DNA of 64,000 bases from Pinisolibacter aquiterrae (GCF_019160155.1 NZ_JAFNIH010000023.1:124001-188000); one strand, 5' to 3'; counted from the first letter of the stretch, positions 28,491 through 37,739 are shown. Program-made: numbers and translations. The notes: generated by a model from the letters alone, not told the origin.

Positions 28491-30512
28491 ATGACTTCTG
28501 TCTCCCGACGCACTCTCCTCGCGGGCGTGGCCGCCTCTCCGTTCGTCCCCACGTCGATGATCGTCGCCGCCACGCCGGTCGCGGCCGCGACCTCGACGCC
28601 CGCGGCGAGCGCCGCCGAAGCTCCGACGGCGCATCGCTTCGCGCCCAATCCGGTCGGCGCCTTCGAGCGCCTCTATCGCTTCGACGTCGATCCGATCGCC
28701 GGCCCGGTCGCCGACCTCACCGTTCCGGTCGAAGCCCCGGCGCCCGGCACCGTCCGGCGCCTGACGGTCCTGCATTTCAACGACCTGCACAACAACGTCA
28801 CCGTGCCGCATCCGGCGCGCGGCGAGACCCGCGTCTTCGCCCAGATGGTGAAGCAGGTGCGGGCGCGGCGCGCGGCCCAGGCGGCCGACGAGATCGTCCT
28901 CTTCCTCTCCGGCGGCGACGATCAGACCGGCAGCCTGCTCGACGAATTGCTCGCCTTCACCGTCGAGGAGACGATCGCTCACCCCTCCTACCGCTCCTTC
29001 GTGGTGGCGGGGGTCGACGCGGCCGTGCTCGGCAATCACGAGTTCGATCGCGGCACCGCCGTGCTCGCCGATCTCCTGGCGCGCAACGGCGATCTTCCGG
29101 TGCTCTCCGCCAACATCGCCGACACGCGCGATCTCATTCGCGGGCGTCATCATCACCCCGTCCTCGTCGGCGTCGCCAAGGGCTTGCGGATCGGTCTCCT
29201 CGGCCTGACCACGCCGGAGGACACCCGCGTCGGCACCAAGGAAAATCCCGGCCTCTCGGTCGCCGATCCGATCGCGGTGACGCGCAACGTTCTGCCGGCG
29301 CTCGGCCGCGCCTGCGACGTCGTCGTCATCCTGTCGCATCTCGGCTACGGCGGCACCGGCACCGGCGCGCAGTCGGGCGGCGCCGAGCGCCGGCTCGGCG
29401 CCGGCGATACCCGGCTCGCCGAGGTCGTGGCGGAGGCGACCGACCGGCCGGTGCTGATCGTCGGCGGCCACACCCATACCGCGCTCAACGCCGACGGGCT
29501 CGAGCCGCGCAACCTCGTCGCCGGCCGGGTGGTGATCGTCCAGGCCGGGTTCCACGGCAGCCATCTCGGCGAGGCCCGGCTGCAACTCGCCCGCGAGGCG
29601 AACGGCACCAAGCTGGTCGCGGCGGCGGCCGAACTCCACGCCCTCAAGAAGTCCGACGTCCGGGTGCCCGCGAGCGACCCGAAGGCGGCCGGCCTCCAGC
29701 AGAGCGGCGATTGGGACGAGGGCTTCCACAGCCTCGCCCTGACGCCGCTGGTCGCCAAGCTCGGTGGACGCCTGATGGACCCGATCGCCGAGGTCGAGGC
29801 CGACGAGATGATCGGTACCGACCGCACCCGGGCCGATCGCTATGTCGGCGAATCCGCGATCGCCGATCTGATGAACGACCTCCTGGTGGCGCGCTCGGCC
29901 CAGTTCCCCGACGGGGCGGTCGACATCGCCGCCTTCAACGCCACCGGCCTCGTCGCCGGCATTCCCGCCCGGGGAACGATCACCTTCGGTGACTGGTTCC
30001 AGGTGATGCCCTTCGCCGATTCGATCCAGATCCTCACCATGACCGGGCGCGACATCCAGGCGATGCTCGCTTCCAACGCCCAGCGCGTGGTGCGGCCGGA
30101 GGAACTCGCCGGGCCGACACCGATCGATCTGAAGACCTACGTCAGCCGCGGCTTCCTGCACTTCTCGGGTGGGCTCCGGTACCGGATCGCGCTCGGGGCA
30201 TCGGCCAGAGAGGCGACGGCGATCGACGTGACGATCAAGGGGCGCAAGGTCGAGGAGGTGCTCGACCAGCCGTTCCGCGTCGCCTTCGGCAGCTACATCG
30301 GCAACGGCGGTTTCGCCGAGGCCTGGAACGGACGCGAGATCGCCGGCGGGCTGCCGACCGGCATCAAGGGCTACGATCTCACCAAGCTGCCGAAGCGCGA
30401 CACCGGCTTCGTCTATCGCAACGAGATCGTCGCGCAGATCCGCGCCCTCGGCCGGCTGACCCCGGAGACCGGCGCCCGCAAGGACGGCCGTCTCGTCGTC
30501 GCGGCGAAGTGA
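28491..30512 (+). CDS. Tat-exported 5'-nucleotidase / metallophosphatase
   Basis: The 673-residue product belongs to the UshA/CpdB family of periplasmic nucleotidases. The N-terminus has a twin-arginine signal (SRRTLL at residues 5-10 followed by a hydrophobic stretch). The metallophosphatase domain (about 95-340) has FNDLHNN, SGGDDQTGS, GNHEFDRG, the HLGYGG segment and GGHTHT. The C-terminal substrate domain (about 430-640) has ADLMNDLL and FGDWFQVMPFADSIQILTMTG. The first metal motif reads NDLH-N where most members have ND-x-HG. It probably dephosphorylates nucleotides or related phosphates outside the cytoplasm; the real substrate is unknown. The ATG at 28491 is chosen because the residues before it do not fit a signal peptide. 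Confidence 0.9.
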   Translation: MTSVSRRTLLAGVAASPFVPTSMIVAATPVAAATSTPAASAAEAPTAHRFAPNPVGAFERLYRFDVDPIAGPVADLTVPVEAPAPGTVRRLTVLHFNDLHNNVTVPHPARGETRVFAQMVKQVRARRAAQAADEIVLFLSGGDDQTGSLLDELLAFTVEETIAHPSYRSFVVAGVDAAVLGNHEFDRGTAVLADLLARNGDLPVLSANIADTRDLIRGRHHHPVLVGVAKGLRIGLLGLTTPEDTRVGTKENPGLSVADPIAVTRNVLPALGRACDVVVILSHLGYGGTGTGAQSGGAERRLGAGDTRLAEVVAEATDRPVLIVGGHTHTALNADGLEPRNLVAGRVVIVQAGFHGSHLGEARLQLAREANGTKLVAAAAELHALKKSDVRVPASDPKAAGLQQSGDWDEGFHSLALTPLVAKLGGRLMDPIAEVEADEMIGTDRTRADRYVGESAIADLMNDLLVARSAQFPDGAVDIAAFNATGLVAGIPARGTITFGDWFQVMPFADSIQILTMTGRDIQAMLASNAQRVVRPEELAGPTPIDLKTYVSRGFLHFSGGLRYRIALGASAREATAIDVTIKGRKVEEVLDQPFRVAFGSYIGNGGFAEAWNGREIAGGLPTGIKGYDLTKLPKRDTGFVYRNEIVAQIRALGRLTPETGARKDGRLVVAAK

Positions 30513-30535
30513 TCGACCCTCGATCGAAAGACGGG

Positions 30536-30559
30536 CGGGCGGGAGACCGGCCGCCCGCT
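30536..30559. terminator. Hairpin between convergent nucleotidase and rarA genes
   Basis: An 8-bp GC-rich inverted repeat (GCGGGCGG and CCGCCCGC) fills the 49-base gap between two convergent stops, the right place for a terminator serving both. There is no U-run. Confidence 0.4.
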
Positions 30560-30561
30560 CC

Positions 30562-31872
30562 TCAGTGTTCGCCCCGCTCGCGCCGGAGCTTCGCCCACCA
30601 GTCCAAGCGTTTCCGGATCTCGCGCTCGAAGCCGCGTTCGGCCGGGTCGTAGAGGTGGACGCGACCGACCTTCTCGGGGAAGTAGTTCTGCCCCGAGAAG
30701 GCGTCGGGCTCGTCGTGGTCGTAGCGATAGCCTTCCGAATAGCCCTCCTGCTTCATCAGCTTGGTGGGGGCGTTCAGAATGTGTTTGGGCGGCGGCAGCG
30801 ATCCCGCCTCCTTGGCGAGGCGGCGAGCCGCCTTCAGCGCGAGATAGACGGCGTTCGACTTGGGGGCGGTGGCGACATAGACCAGCGCGTTGGCGATCGC
30901 CAGTTCGCCCTCGGGGCTGCCGAGGAAATCGTAGGCGTCCTTGGCGTTGTTGGCGACGACGAGAGCCTGCGGATCGGCAAGGCCGACGTCCTCGGCCGCC
31001 ATCACGACGATGCGGCGGGCGAGGAAGAGTGGGCTCTCCCCGGCCTCCAGCATGCGGGCGTACCAATAGAGCGCCGCGTCGGGGTCGGAGCCGCGCACCG
31101 ACTTGTGCATCGCCGAGATGAGATTGTAGTGGCCGTCCTGCGATTTGTCGTAGATCGGCGCGCGCCGTTGGACCACCTCGGCGAGGCCCTTCTCGTCGAA
31201 GACCTCGCCCTCGCGAGCGGCGCGCAGCACGTCCTCGGCGAGCGTCAGCGCGGCGCGGCCGTCGCCGTCGGCCATGCGCACCAGGAGATCTTTCGCGGCC
31301 TCGTCGAGCGGCAGGGGATGGCCCAGCTCGGTTTCGGCGCGGGCGAGGAGGCGGGTGATCGCCGCCTCGTCGAGCGACTTGAAGACGAGGACGTGAGCGC
31401 GCGAGAGAAGCGCCGCGTTCAGTTCGAAGCTCGGGTTCTCGGTGGTGGCGCCGACCAGAACGACGGTGCCGTCCTCGACCACGGGCAGGAAACTGTCGAG
31501 CTGGGCGCGGTTGAAGCGATGGATCTCGTCGACGAAGAGCAGCGTGCCCTTGCCCATGGCGCGGCGCCCGCGCGCGGTCTCGAAGACCTTCTTCAGGTCG
31601 GCGACGCCGGTGAAGATCGCCGAGATCTGCTCGAAGGCGAGATCGGTCTCGCCGGCGAGGAGCCGCGCCACGGTGGTCTTGCCGGTGCCGGGCGGGCCCC
31701 AGAAGATCAACGAGCCGAGGCTGCCCGAGCGCAGCATGCGGGTGATGGTGCCGTCGGGGCCGACGAGATGATCCTGGCCGACCACGTCGGCGAGCGACTT
31801 CGGGCGCAGCCGGTCGGCGAGCGGGCGCTGGCTCGGTCGCTCCAGGCCGGCGGCGGCGAAGAGATCGCTCAT
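30562..31872 (-). CDS. rarA: Replication-associated recombination protein RarA (MgsA)
   Basis: RarA is an AAA+ ATPase of the clamp-loader clade that acts at stalled replication forks and binds SSB. The 436-residue product has Walker A GPPGTGKT (59-66), Walker [12 protein letters not shown], sensor 1 [12 protein letters not shown] and an arginine-finger segment LLSRAHV. The C-terminal tetramerisation part includes [30 protein letters not shown] and the late SGQNYFP motif. Length fits the family. The stop of the upstream protease gene is 25 bases away, so the two genes are probably co-transcribed. Confidence 0.95.
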   Translation of the reverse strand: MSDLFAAAGLERPSQRPLADRLRPKSLADVVGQDHLVGPDGTITRMLRSGSLGSLIFWGPPGTGKTTVARLLAGETDLAFEQISAIFTGVADLKKVFETARGRRAMGKGTLLFVDEIHRFNRAQLDSFLPVVEDGTVVLVGATTENPSFELNAALLSRAHVLVFKSLDEAAITRLLARAETELGHPLPLDEAAKDLLVRMADGDGRAALTLAEDVLRAAREGEVFDEKGLAEVVQRRAPIYDKSQDGHYNLISAMHKSVRGSDPDAALYWYARMLEAGESPLFLARRIVVMAAEDVGLADPQALVVANNAKDAYDFLGSPEGELAIANALVYVATAPKSNAVYLALKAARRLAKEAGSLPPPKHILNAPTKLMKQEGYSEGYRYDHDEPDAFSGQNYFPEKVGRVHLYDPAERGFEREIRKRLDWWAKLRRERGEH

Positions 31873-31897
31873 CGGATCGAAGCCCCCTCCCCGCGTC

Positions 31898-33298
31898 TCA
31901 CCGGAAGGCCATGCGCATCAGCCGGCCGCCGCGCTCGATCACCAGACGCCACACCGGCGGATCGGACAGCGCCAGCCGCTTCAGCGTCGCGGTCCGGTCG
32001 ACGGCGGTACCGTTGATCTCCATGACGTGGTCGCCCTTCTGGAAGCCGACGCGGGCGGCCGGCGAGCCGTCGGCGACGTCGGTGATCACCACGCCCTCGA
32101 GATCGAAGGGCAGGCGCAGCTCCTCGGCGACGGCGGGCGAGAGGTTCATCACCGTCGCCCCGGCGAAGGGCGAGCGCCCCTCGACGGTGAGCGTGTCGCG
32201 AGCCGGCGTCTCGGGCGCGGCGCGCGAGGCGATGCGGGTCTCCATCTTCTTGCCGGCGCGGATCAGCTCGACCGCGACCTCGCCGCCGAGCGAACGGGTG
32301 CCGAAGCGGAAACCGAAGGCGTCGGGATCGTCGACCTCGCGGCCGTCGACCGAAATGAGGAGGTCGCCGATCTTCAGGCCCGCCTCGGCGGCCGGGCCCT
32401 TGGGCACCAGCCCGGTGACCAGCGCGCCGATCGGCCGATCGAGGCCGAGGCCCTCGGCGACGTCGGCGGTGACGTTCTGAAGGGTCGCGCCGAGCCAGGG
32501 ACGGCGGACCACCGAGCCGGTCTTCGCCTGATCGAGCACGAATTTGACGACCGTCGCCGGGATCGCGAAGCCGATGCCGATCGACCCGCCCGACTGGGAA
32601 TAGATCTGCGAGGGCACGCCGACGAGGCGCCCGTGGAGATCGACCAGGGCGCCGCCGGAGTTGCCGGGATTGATGGCCGCGTCGGTCTGGATGAAATAGT
32701 GGGAATCCCCCCGTCCGACCCGGGTCCGGGCGAGGCCGGAGACGATGCCCTGCGTCACCGTCTGGCCGACGCCGAAGGGATTGCCGAGCGCCAGGACGAG
32801 ATCGCCGACCTCGAGCGCTTCCGAATCGCCGAGCTGGGCATAGGGGTAGGTGCCCTTCTGACGAATCTTGATCACCGCGACGTCGGTGCGCTCGTCCTTG
32901 AGGATCACGTCCGCCTCGAACTCGCGCTTGTCGGCGAGCGCCACCTTCACGTCGGTCGCGTCGCGGATGACGTGGACGTTGGTGACGATGATGCCCGAGG
33001 GATCGACGATGGTGCCGGAGCCGAGCGAGGACTGGATGCGCGCCGGCGGCTCCGCGTCGCCCATGCCGCCGAAGAACTGGCGGAAGAAGGGATCGGCGAA
33101 GAGCGGGTTCACCTGCGCCTCGACCTTGCGGGAGGCGTAGACGTTGACCACGGCCGGGGCGACCGCCTTGACGACCGGCGAGAAGGACAGGGTGACCTGG
33201 GTCCGGCTCTCGGGGACGACGGGCTGGGCTCCGGCGGGGGCGAGGCCACCGAGGCCGACCAGGACGGCGAGTGCGAGAGCGACGGGCATCGACTTCAT
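31898..33298 (-). CDS. Do/HtrA-family periplasmic serine protease (DegP-like)
   Basis: The 466-residue product has a signal peptide (about 1-24, ending AGA), a trypsin-like protease domain (about 35-275) with the triad His109 (TNVHV), Asp139 (ERTDVAV) and Ser214 (NPGNSGGA), and two PDZ domains (about 280-370 and 385-460). Such proteases degrade or refold damaged envelope proteins. The FFRQFFGG segment before the catalytic core matches the LA loop of the family, although it is short, which is more like DegQ than DegP. rarA follows after 25 bases. No sigma-E type promoter was identified. Confidence 0.93.
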   Translation of the reverse strand: MKSMPVALALAVLVGLGGLAPAGAQPVVPESRTQVTLSFSPVVKAVAPAVVNVYASRKVEAQVNPLFADPFFRQFFGGMGDAEPPARIQSSLGSGTIVDPSGIIVTNVHVIRDATDVKVALADKREFEADVILKDERTDVAVIKIRQKGTYPYAQLGDSEALEVGDLVLALGNPFGVGQTVTQGIVSGLARTRVGRGDSHYFIQTDAAINPGNSGGALVDLHGRLVGVPSQIYSQSGGSIGIGFAIPATVVKFVLDQAKTGSVVRRPWLGATLQNVTADVAEGLGLDRPIGALVTGLVPKGPAAEAGLKIGDLLISVDGREVDDPDAFGFRFGTRSLGGEVAVELIRAGKKMETRIASRAAPETPARDTLTVEGRSPFAGATVMNLSPAVAEELRLPFDLEGVVITDVADGSPAARVGFQKGDHVMEINGTAVDRTATLKRLALSDPPVWRLVIERGGRLMRMAFR

Positions 33299-33486
33299 CG
33301 GGCGATTCTCCTCGGGCGGTCGTCATCGATGATTTAGGCCGCCGCGCGCGCCAGCGCCAGAGGCCGGGGGCGGCGGGCCTCCTCCATCGATCGAGAACGC
33401 GGCAATCCGAGGGCGAGACGCCGCGAGGTAGGAGCCGCCGCCGGGCTCGGCGCCCCCCTCTCCCGGCCCCGGGGTCCCGCGAACGC

Positions 33487-33515
33487 GAAAGGGCGGCCGT
33501 GGCGGCCGCCCTTTC
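33487..33515 (-). terminator. Terminator-like hairpin after the short-chain dehydrogenase
   Basis: A perfect 12-bp stem (GAAAGGGCGGCC and its complement, 5-base loop) lies 25 bases beyond the dehydrogenase stop on the minus strand. The plus-strand side ends in CCCTTTCCTCG and the minus side lacks a U-run. Confidence 0.6.
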
Positions 33516-33540
33516 CTCGTCCGACACGGGGCCGGCGACC

Positions 33541-34299
33541 TCACTCGTTCATCGAGGCGAGCATGTCGAAGACCTCGGCGAGATTGCCGTTCTCGGCGGC
33601 GAAGCGCAACGGCTTGCAACGCTCGACGATGATCTCGGCCGGCGTCGGGTCCTGGGCGAGCAGGCTCGCCACCTCGGAGATGAAGTCGGCGAGAGGCATG
33701 GCGCGCGGGTCGGTCGCCTGATGCTCGCCCATCAGCTCGGTCTGGACATAGGGCGGGGCGATCTCGATCACCTCGACCGAGGTCTCGGCCAGCTGACGGC
33801 GGATCGCCATCGACCAGGAATGGATCGCCGCCTTGGTCGCCGAATAGGTCGGCGTCGCCACCAGCGGCACGAAGGCGAGGCCGGACGAGACGGTGACGAT
33901 CGAGGCCGCCGGCTGCGCCATCAGATGCGGCAGCAGAGCGGCGGTGAGCCGGATCGGGCCGAGCAGGTTCGTCGCCACCATCGCCTCGGCGTCGGCAAGA
34001 TCGGCGGGGGCGGTGGTGATCGCCTCCGGCCGCATGATGCCGGCGTTGTTGACGACGACGTTCAGCGCCGGATGCGCCGCCGTGATCTCCGCCGCGAAGG
34101 CGGTGACCGCGGCCGGATCGGCGACGTCGAGTTCCATCGCGCTCATGCCGGGGTTCGCGGCGACGACCGCGTCGAGCGCGGCGCGACGGCGCCCGGCGAC
34201 GATCACCGTGTTGCCCTGAGCGTGGAACACCTCGGCGAGCGCGCGGCCGATTCCGCTGGCGCCGCCGGTCACCAGGATCGTGTTGCCCGTGGTCTTCAT
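33541..34299 (-). CDS. Short-chain dehydrogenase/reductase
   Basis: The 252-residue product is a classical SDR. It has the coenzyme loop TGGASGIG (11-18), an arginine-rich AGRRR after the second strand suggesting NADP(H) preference, NNAG (84-87), and catalytic Ser138 or Ser139, Tyr152 and Lys156 in the YSATK context. It resembles the DltE-like group of cytoplasmic oxidoreductases; the substrate is unknown. The ATG at 34299 has GAGGAAGGG upstream. It is divergently arranged with an HxlR-type regulator that probably controls it through the dyad at 34355-34387. Confidence 0.9.
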   Translation of the reverse strand: MKTTGNTILVTGGASGIGRALAEVFHAQGNTVIVAGRRRAALDAVVAANPGMSAMELDVADPAAVTAFAAEITAAHPALNVVVNNAGIMRPEAITTAPADLADAEAMVATNLLGPIRLTAALLPHLMAQPAASIVTVSSGLAFVPLVATPTYSATKAAIHSWSMAIRRQLAETSVEVIEIAPPYVQTELMGEHQATDPRAMPLADFISEVASLLAQDPTPAEIIVERCKPLRFAAENGNLAEVFDMLASMNE

Positions 34300-34354
34300 G
34301 GATGCAGTCCCTTCCTCGTTGCGTGAAACGAAGTTAGGGCTCATGCTCTCTTCT

Positions 34355-34387
34355 GGTAAGTAGGCACCATTTCGTTCGATACTTACC
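34355..34387. promoter_or_regulatory. Probable HxlR operator between the dehydrogenase and regulator genes
   Basis: GGTAAGTA (34355-34362) and TACTTACC (34380-34387) form a perfect 8-bp inverted repeat separated by 17 bases. Both arms contain the AGTA/TACT core known for HxlR/DUF24 regulators such as YodB. The site lies in the 105-base divergent gap, just upstream of the regulator's ribosome-binding site, suiting control of both genes. Confidence 0.6.
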
Positions 34388-34404
34388 TCTAGGAGAGTGT
34401 GTGC

Positions 34405-34827
34405 ATGACCGACGCGATCTCGACCGACTCGCTGTTCGCCCCGACCTGCGATCATCCCGCCGCCGAGGATCCGGCGGTCGAGGCGCTGGTGAAGGCGATC
34501 ATCGGGCAGGTCGCCGACAAGTGGACGCTTCTGGTGCTCGAGGAGCTCGCCGAGCGCGGCACGATGCGGTTCACCGAGATCGGCCGGGCGGTCGGCGGCA
34601 TCAGCCAGAAGATGCTGACCAAGACGCTGCGCGACATGGAGCGGACCGGGCTCGTCGGCCGCACCGTCCATCCGGTGGTGCCGCCGCACGTCGACTATGC
34701 GCTGACCGATCTCGGTCAGTCGTTGGGCGCGGCCTTCTGCGGGGTCTGGCTCTGGGCGGCGGAGAACCAGGCGCGGATCGAGGCGGCGCGCGCCGCCTAT
34801 GACGAACGCGAAAACGCCCGGAGGTGA
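34405..34827 (+). CDS. HxlR-family winged-helix transcriptional regulator
   Basis: The 140-residue product is a DUF24/HxlR regulator: IIGQVADKWTLLVLEEL leads into a winged helix with RFTEIGRAVGGISQKMLTKTLRDMERTGLV (recognition helix and start of the wing) and YALTDLGQSL. A single N-terminal cysteine, Cys15, is in the position used as a thiol sensor by YodB, CatR and HypR, so response to quinones, aldehydes or disulfide stress is plausible but not shown. The ATG at 34405 has AGGAG 9 bases upstream; a GTG at 34399 is too close to it. The stop codon forms the loop of a terminator shared with the rplQ transcript. Confidence 0.9.
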   Translation: MTDAISTDSLFAPTCDHPAAEDPAVEALVKAIIGQVADKWTLLVLEELAERGTMRFTEIGRAVGGISQKMLTKTLRDMERTGLVGRTVHPVVPPHVDYALTDLGQSLGAAFCGVWLWAAENQARIEAARAAYDERENARR

Positions 34828-34840
34828 CCTCCGGGCGTTT
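34812..34840. terminator. Bidirectional terminator whose loop is the HxlR stop codon
   Basis: A perfect 13-bp inverted repeat (AAACGCCCGGAGG and CCTCCGGGCGTTT) has a loop of just three bases, TGA (34825-34827), which is the stop codon of the HxlR gene. On both strands the stem ends in a U-run (GCGTTT, or GCGTTTT on the minus strand). It should end the rightward regulator transcript and the long leftward ribosomal transcript that finishes with rplQ. Confidence 0.85.
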
Positions 34841-34866
34841 CGAAGATTCGACGATGGACGCGGGGA

Positions 34867-35283
34867 TCAGCCTTCGGCTTCCTCGGCCTCGCGGCGGGCG
34901 CGATCCTCGGCGCCCTTGGCGGAGACGTCGCGGTCGACGAACTCGATGACGCCGATCGCGGCGTTGTCGCCGAAGCGGAAGCCGGCCTTGAGAACGCGGG
35001 TGTAGCCGCCGTTGCGGTCCTTGTAGCGCGGGCCGAGAACGTCGAAGAGCTTCTTGACGGCCTTCTCGTCGCGAACCTGGGCGACCGCGTTGCGGCGCGA
35101 GTTCAGGTCGCCACGCTTGGCGAGGGTCACCAGCTTCTCGACGATCGGACGCAGGTCCTTCGCCTTGGGCAGGGTGGTGACGATCTGCTCGTGGGTGATG
35201 AGCGAGGCGGCCATGTTGGCGAACATCGCCTTGCGATGTTCCCAGGTGCGGTTGAGCTTACGGCCAGCTTTGCCGTGACGCAT
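34867..35283 (-). CDS. rplQ: Large ribosomal subunit protein bL17
   Basis: The 138-residue product is ribosomal protein L17, which lies near the peptide exit tunnel. It has the conserved start [20 protein letters not shown] and the [20 protein letters not shown] segment; the C-terminal 20 residues are an acidic/arginine extension found in alphaproteobacteria. It is the last gene of the alpha block. A long 274-base spacer with a 24-bp palindrome separates it from rpoA, and the shared terminator at 34812-34840 follows it. Confidence 0.98.
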   Translation of the reverse strand: MRHGKAGRKLNRTWEHRKAMFANMAASLITHEQIVTTLPKAKDLRPIVEKLVTLAKRGDLNSRRNAVAQVRDEKAVKKLFDVLGPRYKDRNGGYTRVLKAGFRFGDNAAIGVIEFVDRDVSAKGAEDRARREAEEAEG

Positions 35284-35471
35284 GGGTCTTCTCCGGGTGC
35301 CGGGCGGATGGTCCGCCGTCGTTCGCGGCGATCTCGCGATCGGCGCTTCGGTTCGAGGTCTCCCGCACGCGTCGGGAGCCCCGGCTCGTCACCGTGGCAC
35401 CCCGGGTATTGTGCGTCCGGGCTTGGAAGTCTTTGTACCCGACCGGGCGAGGCCCGCTTCGGTGGACGTCG

Positions 35472-35495
35472 CGATCGGAGCCATGGCTCCGATCG
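35472..35495 (-). promoter_or_regulatory. 24-bp perfect palindrome in the rpoA-rplQ spacer
   Basis: CGATCGGAGCC, the bases AT, and the exact complement GGCTCCGATCG make a fully symmetrical 24-bp sequence centred on CCATGG. In RNA it would form an 11-bp stem (fewer pairs at the tip). There is no U-run, so processing, attenuation or protein binding are all possible. Confidence 0.5.
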
Positions 35496-35557
35496 AAATT
35501 CTCCGGCGGGTCATACCGCCTCGCTCAGCAAAAGAGAAGCCCCTCGCGGGTGCGATC

Positions 35558-36580
35558 TCAGAGCTGATGATCCTCGTAGCGCTTGGCGAGCTCTTCGATG
35601 TTCTCCGGCGGCCAGTTGGTGACCTCCATGCCGAGATGGAGACCCATCTGGGCGAGAACTTCCTTGATCTCGTTGAGCGACTTGCGGCCGAAGTTCGGGG
35701 TGCGGAGCATCTCGGCTTCGGTCTTCTGGATCAGATCGCCGATGTAGACGATGTTGTCGTTCTTCAGGCAGTTCGCCGAACGCACCGACAGCTCGAGCTC
35801 GTCGACCTTCTTGAGCAGCGCCGGGTTGAAGGCGAGCTCGGGGATCTTCTCCTCGACGGCCTCCTTGCGGGGCTCCTCGAAGTTCACGAAGATCGCCAGC
35901 TGGTCCTGGAGGATGCGGGCCGCGTAGGCGACCGCGTCGTCCGGGGAGACCGACCCGTCGGTCTCGAGCGACAGCGTCAGCTTGTCGTAGTCGAGAACCT
36001 GGCCCTCACGGGTGTTCTCGACCTTGTAGGAGACCTTCTTGACCGGCGAATAGAGGCTGTCGACCGGGATCATGCCGATCGGCGCGTCCTCGGGACGGTT
36101 GCGGTCGGCCGGGACGTAGCCCTTGCCGGTCGCCACGGTCAGCTCCATGCGGATCTCGGCGCCCTCGTCGAGGGTGCAGATCACCAGCTCGGGGTTGAGG
36201 ATCTCGATGTCGCCGACCGTCTGGATGTCGCCGGCGGTGACGACGCCCGGACCCTGCTTGCGGACGACCATGCGCTTGGGCAGGTCGCCGTGCATCTTCA
36301 CCGAGATCTCCTTGATGTTCAGGATCATGTCGGTGACGTCCTCGCGGACGCCGGGGATCGAGGAGAACTCGTGCAGGACGCCGTCGATCTGCACGGCGGT
36401 CACCGCCGCGCCCTGGAGCGAGGACAGCAGCACGCGACGCAGGGCATTGCCGAGGGTCAGGCCGAACCCGCGCTCGAGCGGCTCGGCGACCACGGTCGCC
36501 TTGCGGCGCGCGTCGTCACCCGGCTTCACGTCGAGTTTGTTGGGGCGGATCAGCTCTTGCCAATTTTTATGAATGGTCAC
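35558..36580 (-). CDS. rpoA: DNA-directed RNA polymerase alpha subunit
   Basis: The 340-residue product dimerises to nucleate RNA polymerase assembly and contacts promoter UP elements and activators. The N-terminal domain (about 1-235) has [25 protein letters not shown]; the C-terminal domain (about 255-330) has [26 protein letters not shown] and [21 protein letters not shown]. Length fits alphaproteobacterial alpha subunits. It follows rpsK after a 141-base spacer with a strong hairpin; rpsD (S4), found at this place in enterobacteria, is absent. Confidence 0.99.
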   Translation of the reverse strand: MTIHKNWQELIRPNKLDVKPGDDARRKATVVAEPLERGFGLTLGNALRRVLLSSLQGAAVTAVQIDGVLHEFSSIPGVREDVTDMILNIKEISVKMHGDLPKRMVVRKQGPGVVTAGDIQTVGDIEILNPELVICTLDEGAEIRMELTVATGKGYVPADRNRPEDAPIGMIPVDSLYSPVKKVSYKVENTREGQVLDYDKLTLSLETDGSVSPDDAVAYAARILQDQLAIFVNFEEPRKEAVEEKIPELAFNPALLKKVDELELSVRSANCLKNDNIVYIGDLIQKTEAEMLRTPNFGRKSLNEIKEVLAQMGLHLGMEVTNWPPENIEELAKRYEDHQL

Positions 36581-36660
36581 GTTCGAACCTTCTCATGGTC
36601 TTCGGCGGGATATCGGTGCCGTCCAGCACCCTGCCCGCGCGATACCGCTCGGAAACGCAC

Positions 36661-36689
36661 GAAGCGGCGGGTGGACGACCCGCCGCTTC
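36661..36689 (-). promoter_or_regulatory. Hairpin in the rpsK-rpoA spacer
   Basis: A perfect 12-bp inverted repeat (GAAGCGGCGGGT and ACCCGCCGCTTC, 5-base loop) lies in the 141-base gap between rpsK and rpoA on the transcribed strand. It lacks a U-run. It may reduce read-through or be an RNA processing site. Confidence 0.5.
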
Positions 36690-36721
36690 CGGAGGCTGCC
36701 CGCCCCCGATGGGTGATGCGA

Positions 36722-37111
36722 TCAGACGCGACGACGCTTGCGCGGACGGCAACCGTTGTGCGGGATCGGGGTGACGTCGCGGATCGAGGTCACCATGAAG
36801 CCGGCCGCCTGGAGAGCGCGCAGCGCGGATTCACGGCCCGAACCGGGGCCACGGACTTCCACCTCGACGGTGCGCATGCCGTGCTCGGCCGCCTTGCGGG
36901 CGGCGTCCTCGGCGGCGACCTGCGCGGCGTAGGGGGTCGACTTGCGCGAGCCCTTGAAGCCGAGCGCGCCGGCCGACGACCACGAGATCGTGTTGCCCTG
37001 CGCATCGGTGATGGTGATCATCGTGTTGTTGAACGTCGAGTTCACGTGCGCGACACCAGAGGTGATGTTCTTGCGCTCACGGCGCTTGACGCGCGTCGCT
37101 TCCTTGGCCAT
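36722..37111 (-). CDS. rpsK: Small ribosomal subunit protein uS11
   Basis: The 129-residue product is S11, a platform protein of the 30S subunit. It has the conserved [21 protein letters not shown] segment, [19 protein letters not shown] and the basic end [18 protein letters not shown]. It lies 88 bases after rpsM. Its C-terminal tail contacts the mRNA exit region with S7 in other bacteria. Confidence 0.99.
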   Translation of the reverse strand: MAKEATRVKRRERKNITSGVAHVNSTFNNTMITITDAQGNTISWSSAGALGFKGSRKSTPYAAQVAAEDAARKAAEHGMRTVEVEVRGPGSGRESALRALQAAGFMVTSIRDVTPIPHNGCRPRKRRRV

Positions 37112-37199
37112 CGAATGTCCTTACCTTCGATCTCAACGCCGCCGTAATACCAGCGGCTCCACCGGGACGGACGTCTCACGACGCTCGCCCCTCGACGAA

Positions 37200-37568
37200 T
37201 TACTTCTTCTTGCCCGCGATCGCCTTCGCCGGACCCTTGCGGGTGCGGGCGTTGGTGTGCGTGCGCTGGCCGCGGACCGGCAGGCCGCGACGATGACGCA
37301 GGCCGCGATAGCAGCCGAGGTCCATCAGACGCTTGATGTTCATCGCGACTTCGCGACGAAGATCACCCTCGACCAGATAGTCGCGGTCGATCACTTCGCG
37401 GATCTGCAGGACTTCGGCGTCCGACAGCTCGTTCACACGCCGCTCGGACGCGATGTTGACCTTCTCCACGATCTCGGACGCCTTCTTGGCGCCGATGCCA
37501 TGGATGTACTGAAGCGCGATGACGACGCGCTTGTTGGTGGGGATGTTCACGCCTGCGATGCGGGCCAC
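37200..37568 (-). CDS. rpsM: Small ribosomal subunit protein uS13
   Basis: S13 sits in the head of the 30S subunit and bridges to the 50S subunit and P-site tRNA. The product begins [14 protein letters not shown] after a GTG start at 37568 that has GGAGAG upstream. That gives 122 residues, the usual length; a longer in-frame ATG at 37685 adds 39 unrelated residues. The end [15 protein letters not shown] with a lysine-rich tail is typical. It is separated from adk by 234 bases with a terminator-like hairpin, so it probably begins a separate transcript. Confidence 0.98.
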   Translation of the reverse strand: MARIAGVNIPTNKRVVIALQYIHGIGAKKASEIVEKVNIASERRVNELSDAEVLQIREVIDRDYLVEGDLRREVAMNIKRLMDLGCYRGLRHRRGLPVRGQRTHTNARTRKGPAKAIAGKKK

Positions 37569-37739
37569 GGTTTCTCTCCAGTCGATTCCCGAGGACACCT
37601 TCCGGTGCGCTCGTTGTTCGAGGTCGGCCAAGTCCTTCGTGAACAGGCCGTTCACGACGAAAGGACCGGGTGGCCGAAACCCCATGGTCCCGGCCCCGAT
37701 CGCTCATGATCGCGATGTGGGGCCGGTAGATAAAGGATT

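Noticed and set aside
36581-36721. Loss of rpsD (S4) from the alpha block as a deletion
   Set aside because: In alphaproteobacteria rpsD normally lies elsewhere, so its absence between rpsK and rpoA is expected.
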